Positions 13,309 through 21,337 of a stretch of DNA of 33,795 bases are shown in pieces. Within the stretch, counting starts at the first letter, position 1. Every line of letters begins with the position of its first letter. Below the pieces are notes generated by a model. The model saw only the letters and a list, made by a program, of their open reading frames with translations, ran no database searches and was not told where the DNA came from. The stretch is from Betaproteobacteria bacterium (GTDB taxonomy: Bacteria; Pseudomonadota; Gammaproteobacteria; Burkholderiales; SHXO01). The stretch is from NCBI GenBank assembly GCA_009693245.1, contig SHXO01000024.1, positions 1 to 33,795 on the forward strand, given 5' to 3'. A program made the translations under genes and the position numbers.

Positions 13309-14499
13309 TCACGACGCACACAACGTAACGCCTTGCTTTGCAAGCTCCCGGATTTCGCTATCGCTGTATCCAAGTTCCGCCAGCACTTGCGCGGAGTGCT
13401 CGCCCAGCCGCGGCACGAATCCTCCCGCGGCGGGTGGCGATTCGGACCAACCCGTGGGCGTGCGCATGGTGCGGATCTTACCTTCGGTGGGATGCTCTTC
13501 AATGGAAAAGAACCCCGTGGCGGCATGGTGCGGATCGGATATCACATCCTCCACCCGGTTCATGGGCGAAACCGGGACATCGGCCTTTTCCAGAATGGAA
13601 ATCCACTGCGCGGTGGTCTTGGTCTTGAAAATTTTCTCGAGGAAGGCATAGACCTCGGCAATGTGGTTGGCGCGCACCGCGTGGTTGGAGAAGCGCGCGT
13701 CCTCCAGCACTTCAGAGCGTCCGATGGCGCCCAGGAAGCTGCGCCATTGTTTGTTGTTGTACACGAGCGCGCATAGGTAACCGTCTTGAGTGGCGTAGGG
13801 CCGCCGGTGGCGCAAGCGCGTGTACCCCGTGGCGCCAATGGGAGGTTCATAGCCCATGCCGGCGATGTGATCGCCCATCACGAAGTGTGTGATGCTCTCG
13901 AACATGGGCACCTCCACGGATTGGCCCTTGCCGGTGCGCTCGCGATAGAACAAGGCCGAGGTCACGGCGTAGACGGCGTGCAGGCCGGTCACGCGGTCCG
14001 CCAGGTTGAGCGGCACATAGCGTGGCGCCCCGCCTTCTTGCAAGGAGATGGCGGGTAATCCGGTGGCGCCTTGAATCAAATCGTCGTAGGCTGCTTGGCC
14101 CGCCTTGGGTCCTCGCTGAGAATAGCCATAGGCACCCACGTAAATAATCTTGGGGTTCGCCGCGCGCACGTCCTCGTAGGAAAGACCTAGGCGGCCCATG
14201 GCGGAAGGGCGCACGTTGTAGACCAGCACGTCCGTCTTCGGCAGTAAACGCATGATGACCTCACGGCCCCCGGGTTTTTTAAGATCGAGCACGATGGCGC
14301 GCTTGCCGCGGTTCAAGTTCATGAACAGGTGGCCCATGTGCGGGCTTCGCATGGGACTCACGTCGCGCATGTTGTCACCTTCGTGGGATTCCACCTTGAG
14401 GACTTCAGCGCCAAGTTCGGCGAGGATTTGGGTCGCGAAGGGACCCATGACTACGGTGGTGAGATCGAGAATTCTCACGCCTTCAAGCGGACCGGGCAT
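13309..14499 (-). CDS. CaiB/BaiF family CoA-transferase (family III)
   Basis: A 396-residue family III CoA-transferase, moving CoA between acyl-CoA and a carboxylic acid through an aspartyl thioester. The N-terminus GVRILDLTTVVMGPFATQIL plus LGAEVLKVES is canonical. The catalytic aspartate is D139 in AAYDDLIQGATGLP. NLNRGKRAIVLDLKKPGG and GKGQSVEVPMFESI are conserved. It is the last gene of the minus-strand group with the Bug binding protein (85-base gap), a pairing common in betaproteobacteria for uptake and CoA activation of dicarboxylates. The ATG at 14497-14499 has no clear Shine-Dalgarno. Substrate cannot be assigned (formyl-CoA-, succinyl-CoA- or racemase-type relatives exist). Confidence 0.92.
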   Translation of the reverse strand: MPGPLEGVRILDLTTVVMGPFATQILAELGAEVLKVESHEGDNMRDVSPMRSPHMGHLFMNLNRGKRAIVLDLKKPGGREVIMRLLPKTDVLVYNVRPSAMGRLGLSYEDVRAANPKIIYVGAYGYSQRGPKAGQAAYDDLIQGATGLPAISLQEGGAPRYVPLNLADRVTGLHAVYAVTSALFYRERTGKGQSVEVPMFESITHFVMGDHIAGMGYEPPIGATGYTRLRHRRPYATQDGYLCALVYNNKQWRSFLGAIGRSEVLEDARFSNHAVRANHIAEVYAFLEKIFKTKTTAQWISILEKADVPVSPMNRVEDVISDPHHAATGFFSIEEHPTEGKIRTMRTPTGWSESPPAAGGFVPRLGEHSAQVLAELGYSDSEIRELAKQGVTLCAS

Positions 14500-14559
14500 T
14501 GCGATTAATTGTTCTGGGGTGGAAAAATGACGCTGGCTATTTTGCTTGCGACCCTATTT

Positions 14560-14589
14560 CTTGTAGCCCGATTACTTGTAGCCCTATTC
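14560..14589. repeat. Two-copy 15-base tandem repeat at the Bug gene stop
   Basis: CTTGTAGCCC occurs at 14560-14569 and again at 14575-14584, within a 15-base unit (TTGTAGCCCGATTAC then TTGTAGCCCTATTCA). The second copy overlaps the stop codon of the minus-strand binding protein. This looks like a short duplication, probably replication slippage. Confidence 0.5.
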
Positions 14590-15537
14590 AGGCTGAATAC
14601 CGGCCGCTTTCACCAGCCGCCCCCAATGGTTGATTTCCTCTTGCATGAAAGTGCCGAAAGGTGCCGGTGGCATGGGCGCTAGTTCCACGCCCACGGAAGC
14701 GAGTTTGGCACTCATTTCGGGAAGCGCCAGCAGACTCAACAGTTCCTTCGACAGGCGGCCGGTCACGGCCTTGGGCGTTCCGGCTGGCGCAACGATGCCG
14801 ATCCACGGCGTGAACTCGAAACCCTTCAGCGTCTCGCCGATGGGGGGCAATTCGGGCATCAACGCCGTGCGCTTGCGCATGGGAACCGCCAGGGCTCTGA
14901 GCTTGCCCGATTTCACCTGCGGCACCGACACAGCGAAATCGCAGATCATCATATGGATCTCTCCGCTGATGAGGTCGATGATGGCTTGCTGGCTCGCCTT
15001 GTACTGCACACCCACCGTGGAAACCTTGGCCATGACGTTGATGGTTTCCGCGCTCACCAGCGACGTGCTGTTCGAAGTTCCGTAGGTGAGCTTGCCTGGA
15101 TTGGCGCGAGCATAGGCAATGAGTTCCTCCACGTTCTTCACGGGTAGCGAGGGATTGACCACCAGCATGAATGGAATGGTTCCGATGCGCGCCACCGGGA
15201 TGAAATCCTTCACGGGGTCGTAGGGAAGTTTCTTGTACAAGTGCACATTGGCGGCGTGCGGCGTATTCGTGGTGGCCATGATCGTGTAGCCATCGGGCGG
15301 GCTCTTGGCCGCGAAGGAGGCGCCCAGTTGCCCATTGGCGCCGGGCCTGGTATCGACAATGACGTTCTGGCCCAAGCGTTTGCCTAGTTCATGGCCGATC
15401 ACGCGCGCCACCGCGTCGGTCAAACTCCCCGGCGCGAAGGGTACGATCAAGCGCACTGGTTTGTTGGGATAAGAGTCCTCCGCGCGTACGCCGGTGGCGC
15501 ATGCGAGCGCGACCGCAATGACGGCTATTAATCTCAT
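14584..15537 (-). CDS. Bug/TctC-type tripartite tricarboxylate transporter substrate-binding protein
   Basis: A 317-residue periplasmic binding protein. A Sec signal peptide (MRLIAVIAVALACATGVRAE) is followed by YPNKPVRLIVPFAPGSLTDAVARVI, the classic start of mature Bug proteins. RPGANGQLGASFAAKSPPDGYT is the second conserved block, and YKASQQAIIDLISGEIHMM the third. These proteins capture carboxylated or aromatic compounds with high affinity; many lack a TctAB transporter beside them, as here, and may work with a distant one. It starts 3 bases after the cupin stop and precedes the CoA-transferase, suggesting an operon. The gene ends at a short tandem repeat. Confidence 0.94.
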   Translation of the reverse strand: MRLIAVIAVALACATGVRAEDSYPNKPVRLIVPFAPGSLTDAVARVIGHELGKRLGQNVIVDTRPGANGQLGASFAAKSPPDGYTIMATTNTPHAANVHLYKKLPYDPVKDFIPVARIGTIPFMLVVNPSLPVKNVEELIAYARANPGKLTYGTSNSTSLVSAETINVMAKVSTVGVQYKASQQAIIDLISGEIHMMICDFAVSVPQVKSGKLRALAVPMRKRTALMPELPPIGETLKGFEFTPWIGIVAPAGTPKAVTGRLSKELLSLLALPEMSAKLASVGVELAPMPPAPFGTFMQEEINHWGRLVKAAGIQPE

Positions 15538-15540
15538 CGC

Positions 15541-15921
15541 TTAACCCTTCACCGCACGCTGGGGATTCTCTTCGTAGGGTGGCGAGTAAATCACCAAGAC
15601 CTTGACCGGTTCATCGCTGGTCACCGTGAAAATGTGACGGGCATTGGCGGGAAAGAAGCAGCAGTCCCCCGGCCCCAATTCGCAGACCTCGCCATTCACC
15701 TCCGCCCGTGCCCGGCCCTCCAGCATGTAGCACACTTGCTCGATTCCGGGATGGGCATGAGGCAAGGCACCCTTGTTCTTTTCCACCACGCCTAAAACAA
15801 CTTCGATGTTCTTGGCGCCAACGTTTTCCGGGCCGATCAAGCGGCGATTGACCGTGCCCGTGTGGTTGGCGGGATGGTAGGGCGTGACGTCTTGCGGTTT
15901 GACGAAATAGCGAGGTGGCAT
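15541..15921 (-). CDS. Single-domain cupin protein
   Basis: A 126-residue cupin. Motif 1 is read in HAHPGIEQVCYMLEGRARAEV and motif 2 in GPGDCCFFPANARHIF, so the metal ligands are likely the two His and the Glu of motif 1 plus the His of motif 2. The opening PPRYFVKPQDVTPYHPANHTGTVNRRL is typical of a group of small cupins in catabolic operons. It could be a dioxygenase, isomerase or a ligand sensor. The start is placed at the ATG at 15919-15921, since the family-like sequence begins there; a GTG at 15999 would add 26 unconvincing residues. The stop lies 3 bases from the Bug gene start. Confidence 0.88.
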   Translation of the reverse strand: MPPRYFVKPQDVTPYHPANHTGTVNRRLIGPENVGAKNIEVVLGVVEKNKGALPHAHPGIEQVCYMLEGRARAEVNGEVCELGPGDCCFFPANARHIFTVTSDEPVKVLVIYSPPYEENPQRAVKG

Positions 15922-16015
15922 GAGGATGCGAAGAATTGATAAAGACGCTATGTTGGCATAACTGGGGCTATGGGACGCCACACTGAAAATATTCACCACG
16001 GAGGTTGTATAGCCT

Positions 16016-17404
16016 TCACCTTCGCGCCGGATTCGCCCGCCACAGTGCCGCTACTCCCTTCGTTGTGGACGACTCCTCCAGTTTTAGCGCGGGCAGCATG
16101 TCGTAGGCGTATTCGTTGAGCTTGCCCAGCATTTCCTTGGCGCGGTCTGGGTAGCGCTGCGCGACGTTGTCCGCTTCTTCTGGATCGTTGGCGATGCGGA
16201 AGAGTTCCACCTTGCTGGGCAGGGCGGCATGAACGATCAGTTTGTATTCCCCCACGCGCAGCGCCCCGTGAAAATCCTCCACGTTGAGCAAGATCTCCTT
16301 GCGCGGGCTGCGGGTGGCGCCGGTGAGCGCGGACCACAAATCCATGCCGTCGAGCTTTTTCTTGGGATCGGCGGACGCCCCCGCCAGCGCCAGCAAGGTG
16401 GCGGGAAAGTCGGTGACGTGAACCGGATCGGTGATGACGGTCTTGGGCGCAATCTTGCCCGGCCAAAAGGCAAGCGCTGGTACGCGCAAACCGCCTTCGT
16501 AAAGGCTGCCGCGCCCCTCGCGGAATACGCCGTTGTCGCCCCCTTGCTCCTCCACGTCGCCATCGCCTGTGGGGAATTTCGTTGCCATGGCCGCGCCGCT
16601 ATCGCTATGGAACAAGATGAGAGTGTTCGCCAATTGCCCGCGTTGTTCGAGGCTGCTCACCACCTCGCCGATGGCTTGGTCCAAGGCCGTCACAGCGGCG
16701 GCGTAACGGCGCTGGGGTTCATCCTTGATGCTGGAATAGGAATCGAGCAATTCCTTGGTGGCCCCGTAAGGTGCGGCTGGTGCGCTGAAGGAGAGCATCA
16801 CGAACCAAGGTTGGGTTGTGCTTGCGAGGAAACCCGCCGTGTACTTGCCTAGCAGCGCGCTTACCCATCCTTCCACCTTGGCCGGTTTATCGTTCAGGCG
16901 CCAATCGGTTTTGGTGGTCTTCTTGATAATGGAGTCCGCGGGTTGGGTGAGCGGCCCGTAGAAATGATCGAATCCGCGTTTATTGGGGAGGCACTCCGGC
17001 TGCGCGTGGCCCAATTGCCATTTGCCAACGAAGGCGGTGCCATAGCCCGCTTCCTTGAGCGCTTGGCCGAGGGTACGTTCCTCGGTGGACAAGCAATAGG
17101 CGCTCGCCGCGGTGAGGGTGCCTGTTTGAAGGCCGTAGCGCATGGGGTAGCGACCCGTGATCGCGGCCGCGCGCGTTTGGCTGGAGCTGGGTTGGACGTA
17201 GAAGGCGTTCAACATCGCCCCACCGGTAGCAAGTTTGTCCAAGGTCGGTGTGCGTGGGGTGCCGCCATGAAAACCAACGTCCTTCCATCCCAGATCATCG
17301 GCCACGATGTAGAGGATGTTGGGTTTGTCCGCACCCCAGCCATACAGGGGAAGAAGTAAACAAGCCAAGCCGAACAGCGCAGTGCGGAGAAAGTAGTTGG
17401 CCAT
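16016..17404 (-). CDS. Secreted sulfatase (arylsulfatase family), Ser at the formylglycine site
   Basis: A 462-residue alkaline-phosphatase-superfamily sulfatase with a Sec signal peptide (YFLRTALFGLACLLLPLYGWG). NILYIVADDLGWKDVGFHGG supplies the metal-binding D36-D37. The signature block is YVQPSSSQTRAAAITGRYP. Aligned to the C/S-x-P-S-R-A-A-x-x-TG motif it reads S74-S-Q-T-R78, so the residue normally converted to formylglycine is Ser, and the motif proline is Gln. The length and the C-terminal domain look complete. Other sulfatase features (GKWQLGH and LFHSDSGA) are present. Substrate is a sulfate ester of unknown type. It is upstream of the cupin by about 95 bases and likely the first gene of the group. 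The start at 17404 gives the signal peptide; an earlier start is possible but unlikely. Confidence 0.88.
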   Translation of the reverse strand: MANYFLRTALFGLACLLLPLYGWGADKPNILYIVADDLGWKDVGFHGGTPRTPTLDKLATGGAMLNAFYVQPSSSQTRAAAITGRYPMRYGLQTGTLTAASAYCLSTEERTLGQALKEAGYGTAFVGKWQLGHAQPECLPNKRGFDHFYGPLTQPADSIIKKTTKTDWRLNDKPAKVEGWVSALLGKYTAGFLASTTQPWFVMLSFSAPAAPYGATKELLDSYSSIKDEPQRRYAAAVTALDQAIGEVVSSLEQRGQLANTLILFHSDSGAAMATKFPTGDGDVEEQGGDNGVFREGRGSLYEGGLRVPALAFWPGKIAPKTVITDPVHVTDFPATLLALAGASADPKKKLDGMDLWSALTGATRSPRKEILLNVEDFHGALRVGEYKLIVHAALPSKVELFRIANDPEEADNVAQRYPDRAKEMLGKLNEYAYDMLPALKLEESSTTKGVAALWRANPARR

Positions 17405-17509
17405 GGTCGGATTCCGAGGCGATTCAAGCGCCGCGGGACGTTTGTGTAAGCAAGTCGAGTCGTACTTTGTCCTCAAGATGGCCTCCAACCACAACGGTTA
17501 CGGGCATTG

Positions 17510-19561
17510 CTATTCCTTCGAAAGTTTTTGGATTCTTATGAGGAAACTGCGTAGGTTCGAACGGTTGGCTACTTTCACTTGCGCAATAGCCTTCATGGAA
17601 TTTACACCATGCTCGACCTTATGTGTATCCGCTTCGCTAAATGGCTTGCCTTCGGGGTCGCGGCGCTCATATCGCTCTTGCCGCTTGGCAACTGGCGACT
17701 GAAGATGTACGTGGGTAAATGCTGGTCCAAAAGATTCAATTAGCAGGGCATGGTCTTCCGGGAACCGCATTCCATCAATTGCAATTCGGCGGCTATCGTT
17801 GAATAACCCCAGCAAACGCCTACCTAACCAACGCTGTCCAAGCTCGCGATTAACGTGTAGACCAAATTCCTGAAGGGCCCTTCTCGTTGGCTGTTCTCCT
17901 CTTTTGGTTAACTCATCTTCGAGCACCATACTATAACGCCCATAGCCGAATCCCAGGCTTTCAAGGTGTTTGGCTGCGGTTGTTTTGCCGCTGGCTAGCG
18001 GGCCACTGAATCCGATTACCTTCCTTGATTTCCAAGCCGTTGGGTCAATTCTTAGATCGGGAATAATTAAGGATTCTTCGTCGTCTTTCCCGAGACGCTC
18101 AAATCTACCAGCAAAGAAGAATAATCCAACGATAGCTGAGGTTATTGCATCCAATTCGTCATGCGTGACATCCTTGGTTATGAATCCCCCGCGAATCCCA
18201 AACTCCTTAAGACCTTGCTTTAGGAGCGGTAATCCAGCGCGCTTACGTGGAATATTCATGATGTCTTGAGCTGCCCCTGGGTAACTTTCAATCACAGCCA
18301 AGCCTAGCTTTCTAAACTCATCTGCCAACTTCAAACCTCGCGCAGTCAACCGCTGCATACTGGGTATTAGCGCGGGATACACATTTATTCCGCGCTTCTT
18401 AAGCACCCGTTCGCTATGGCGCATGATTCCAAACTCTTTCCGCCCAGGGTCATCATCGAAGGGCGACAGCCTCCCCGTCGGCAGGGATAAGGGAGAGTCG
18501 ATTGAAACCAAGTGCGGCTTGGCGGCCAATGTCGCCTTAATAATGTCTTCGTCAGTGCTCAGAGATTTTACTGTAGCGAAGGTGCCATTAAGAAGGCTCC
18601 AACCGGTGGGTCTTGCGGCTGATCCAGTCAGATCGATCCCAACAACGCGACAGTCTTTTATCCCACATTCCGTGAGCAAGGTAGTAGCCGTGATCCGCTT
18701 TTTATCTTCGATCTTAAAAGGCGGAATAAGGATCCCACTCGATCGCGTTGGGGTTGACCAACGGATGGCGTTGATCCCTTGAACGCGTGGGCGCTCACGT
18801 ATCAGGCTCTCAGGCGCGCCAAGCCGAACCATGGCGCGTTGAGCAACTTCATCGAATATGAATTGTAGTCCGCCAACGTCTGCGTGGTTATAAGCAATTA
18901 GGCGCCTCAATGCCTTTGTATCTCCGCGCGCATAGTTGGCCCAGAGTACGGGAGCGATTTCACCTTGAATTTTTTGAGCGATCTTGCTTCTGGCGAGCCC
19001 CAACTGATTCTCTATATCTTTCTGTCCGCCTGTTAGCCCAACCCGTTTACCGGCAAAGCGAAGATCAACGTGAATTGGCGGTAGTTCAACTCCAGGGAAA
19101 TCCTTCTGAAGGAATGGAATATCAAATAAAGTCCCGTTGTACGTAACGATTGCACTTGCGTCACGTAAGTCCCGCCTAAGTTTGCTGTCGTCTTGACCGC
19201 GTATGTGCACGTGATACTTGGAGTTTAGAGACCATCCAACGATCGTGACGATATCGTAGTACTTACTGAGCCCGGTCGTCTCCAAATCGAGGAAAATCGT
19301 GTCGTTGGGGTACTCCAGAACGACGCGAAACCAATCCTCAGGATACAGTTCGTTGGCAAAGAACTCGACATCCTTGTTCGCAATTGCCTGTATCGTTTCA
19401 GCAACAAGCGGGGCAGGTTTTGCATCGTGACCGTTCGAGAAGAGGTCCAACTGGTACGTTGGCTGAACATAGTCTTCGAGACGCATTATTCCACGCTGCC
19501 AGATGCGGCTCTCACTTTCGCGCAACAGTCCTCTTAGGTGCTTGAAGGTGGCGCGGAGCAT
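17510..19561 (-). CDS. Three-domain fusion: YprB-like exonuclease + DUF429 + P-loop nucleotide kinase-like protein
   Basis: A 683-residue cytoplasmic protein. Residues 1-30 (MLRATFKHLRGL and W-x-x-GI) match the opening of YprB-type RNase H-like proteins, which supports this start. Residues 85-240 form the exonuclease domain with DEDD-type motifs: D92-L-E94-T-T-G, YNGTLFD147 and Y224-N-H-A-D228. Residues 305-485 look like DUF429, an RNase H-fold domain with D310 (VGIDLTG), D355 (SIDSPLSLP), E425 (VIESYPGA) and D468 (THDELDA). Residues 512-683 carry a Walker A, G520-P-L-A-S-G-K526-T, and resemble dephospho-CoA or deoxynucleotide kinases. Linkers are short. The DNA is visibly AT-richer than its neighbours, suggesting transfer. 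It stands alone with no operon partner. A role in nucleic-acid processing or phage defence is inference. Confidence 0.85.
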   Translation of the reverse strand: MLRATFKHLRGLLRESESRIWQRGIMRLEDYVQPTYQLDLFSNGHDAKPAPLVAETIQAIANKDVEFFANELYPEDWFRVVLEYPNDTIFLDLETTGLSKYYDIVTIVGWSLNSKYHVHIRGQDDSKLRRDLRDASAIVTYNGTLFDIPFLQKDFPGVELPPIHVDLRFAGKRVGLTGGQKDIENQLGLARSKIAQKIQGEIAPVLWANYARGDTKALRRLIAYNHADVGGLQFIFDEVAQRAMVRLGAPESLIRERPRVQGINAIRWSTPTRSSGILIPPFKIEDKKRITATTLLTECGIKDCRVVGIDLTGSAARPTGWSLLNGTFATVKSLSTDEDIIKATLAAKPHLVSIDSPLSLPTGRLSPFDDDPGRKEFGIMRHSERVLKKRGINVYPALIPSMQRLTARGLKLADEFRKLGLAVIESYPGAAQDIMNIPRKRAGLPLLKQGLKEFGIRGGFITKDVTHDELDAITSAIVGLFFFAGRFERLGKDDEESLIIPDLRIDPTAWKSRKVIGFSGPLASGKTTAAKHLESLGFGYGRYSMVLEDELTKRGEQPTRRALQEFGLHVNRELGQRWLGRRLLGLFNDSRRIAIDGMRFPEDHALLIESFGPAFTHVHLQSPVAKRQERYERRDPEGKPFSEADTHKVEHGVNSMKAIAQVKVANRSNLRSFLIRIQKLSKE

Positions 19562-19846
19562 GGTGGAGGATCGATAAGTGTTGCAACGGGCAAAGGAAAT
19601 GCGCGGATTACGTAGCGCTCAATAGGGATCTACGGACTTGTGTTATATCGTGCAAATTCATAACCCTGTCTTGGCATACCGTAATGTATTCGCGGATTTT
19701 GGCCTCTACAGGAGAAAATTTGTCGCGCCGGGGAGGACCAATACCTCGCGTCGATTTCCATAAGAACTCAATCGCTATGATACGATGACTTCTGCAGGCG
19801 GAGTCACGGGTCGGTGTCTCCTCCCACCCAAACCCTTTATTGTTCG
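19562..19846. promoter_or_regulatory. Divergent intergenic region between the fusion gene and the BatA-type cluster
   Basis: About 285 bases separate two divergent genes. On the minus strand TATAAC (19642-19647) is a possible -10 for the fusion gene, with only a weak -35 upstream. On the plus strand TATGAT (19776-19781) is a possible -10 for the membrane cluster. No strong ribosome binding site precedes either start. The stretch shares the AT-rich look of the island, so the island may extend to about 19800. Confidence 0.35.
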
Positions 19847-21331
19847 ATGTCCGCGCGCCAATTTCTCATTCTGTGGTTATCGCAAGTGGCGGGGCGCCTG
19901 CGCATGATCCGCGGTATTCATGCAGGGGCCTCGGTCACTTTTTGGTTGCTCGGTATCTTGGTGCTTTACCAAGTGCTGCGCGGGGTAATTCCCTATCCCG
20001 AGGTTCAAGCCTTGTTGCCCTTGCTCGTGATTGCTGCCGTGGCGGCAACCGGTTACGGCGCCATGCGCATGATCCGTACCGCCAGTTTGTCTGAGGCCGC
20101 CGGTGTTGCCGACCAAAAAGCCAATCTTCGAGACCAACTGAAGAGTGCCTATTGGTTCGCGCAATTGCCTTGCGTCCAACCGGCGGTGGAGTTGCTCGTG
20201 CAGCGCGCGTCGCGCGCGGCGCGGGAGCGCCATCCGCGCGAGATTCTTCCGTTACAAGTTCCGAAAAGCGCCTGGGGTTCGCTGGGCTTGATGCTCGTCG
20301 TGGCAATTCTCGCCGCATGGCCGCCGCAATGGGCGCGTTCGGTGAAAATGCCGGAATCCTCGGCGGTGGCCGCGCGTAACGCAAGCAAGCCTACGAATCT
20401 GGCCCCGGCTACCGGGCCGGCCGCCGGTGGAATGACTTCGCAAGGAACTTCACCTACTCGCGCCACCACTCCGGAGAGTGCGGGCTCCGTTCATAACGAA
20501 GAGGCAAGCGACGAGGATAAAGATTCCAAGGGAGCCGCCGATGATGGGCAACGCGATGATGCCCCAAGGCAGGCCGCGGCGGGCGAGACGGCGGCAGGGG
20601 CAGGCGGCACGCCAGGCACACGTTCGGTACAAAACTCCCAGCGCGAATCCCCCACGGAATGGCTGGGAAGCGTCATTTCGCGCTTGAAGGAGATGATCGC
20701 GCAAGACGATGGGAAGGGCGAGGACTTCGCGCCCGAAGGGAGCGCGCAAGGTGTTGCCCGCGCGGCGCGGGCTGACAATGGCCGCAACGCGGACACCGGC
20801 TCGGCGAATCCCTCGCCCGAGTATCGCAAGGCGGAACGCTCCGAGAATTCCAACATGGCCTTGAACTCCTTGGGGGGCATGGGCCCGCGCAACACTGTTG
20901 CTGGCGAGGCAGATAACGAGGCGGGCGAGGAACAAAGTGGCCGCAACAATTCCAACGCGGGCCCCCTCGGCCAGCGCGTGGGCACCAGCCGGGCTGGCGC
21001 GGGCGATGAGGGCGATGCGCCGCGCGGGGATCCTGGCGGCAACGCGGAGGCGGCCCCCGTGCTGGGCAATAAGACCCAGCGCCTGGCCATGCAATTGCGG
21101 CGCGTGACGGCGCAGTCCAAATCTTCCTCGGAGGCCCGCGACGAGGAGGAGGGCACGCCCGAAGCCTTTTTCTCCGCGACGCGCTCCCAGGCGGCACGCG
21201 CTGAAATGCGCGAGGTCGAAGGAACAGTGAGCGCCGTGCGTGCCGAGGCCGCCCATACCGAGGAAACACCACTCGCCTACCGCGCCGTGGTGAAAGACTA
21301 CTTTCTCACCCAGCATCGCAAAGAGAAGTAA
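19847..21331 (+). CDS. Membrane protein with a long low-complexity tail (DUF4175-like), BatA cluster partner
   Basis: A 494-residue protein. The N-terminal 160 residues hold three hydrophobic helices (VTFWLLGILVLYQVL, EVQALLPLLVIAAVAATGYGAMRM and SLGLMLVVAILAAW) with a soluble helix bundle between. The remaining 330 residues are rich in Gly, Ala, Asn, Ser and charged residues, most likely disordered in the periplasm. The C-terminus is more ordered (AYRAVVKDYFLTQ). Proteins like this precede VWA proteins in MoxR-type clusters; the role is unknown. The start is ATG at 19847; a GTG at 19814 would add 11 residues. The gene ends 6 bases before the next start. The shape recalls DUF4175 proteins, but I am not sure of the family. 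Confidence 0.8.
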   Translation: MSARQFLILWLSQVAGRLRMIRGIHAGASVTFWLLGILVLYQVLRGVIPYPEVQALLPLLVIAAVAATGYGAMRMIRTASLSEAAGVADQKANLRDQLKSAYWFAQLPCVQPAVELLVQRASRAARERHPREILPLQVPKSAWGSLGLMLVVAILAAWPPQWARSVKMPESSAVAARNASKPTNLAPATGPAAGGMTSQGTSPTRATTPESAGSVHNEEASDEDKDSKGAADDGQRDDAPRQAAAGETAAGAGGTPGTRSVQNSQRESPTEWLGSVISRLKEMIAQDDGKGEDFAPEGSAQGVARAARADNGRNADTGSANPSPEYRKAERSENSNMALNSLGGMGPRNTVAGEADNEAGEEQSGRNNSNAGPLGQRVGTSRAGAGDEGDAPRGDPGGNAEAAPVLGNKTQRLAMQLRRVTAQSKSSSEARDEEEGTPEAFFSATRSQAARAEMREVEGTVSAVRAEAAHTEETPLAYRAVVKDYFLTQHRKEK

Positions 21332-21337
21332 TCCTGC

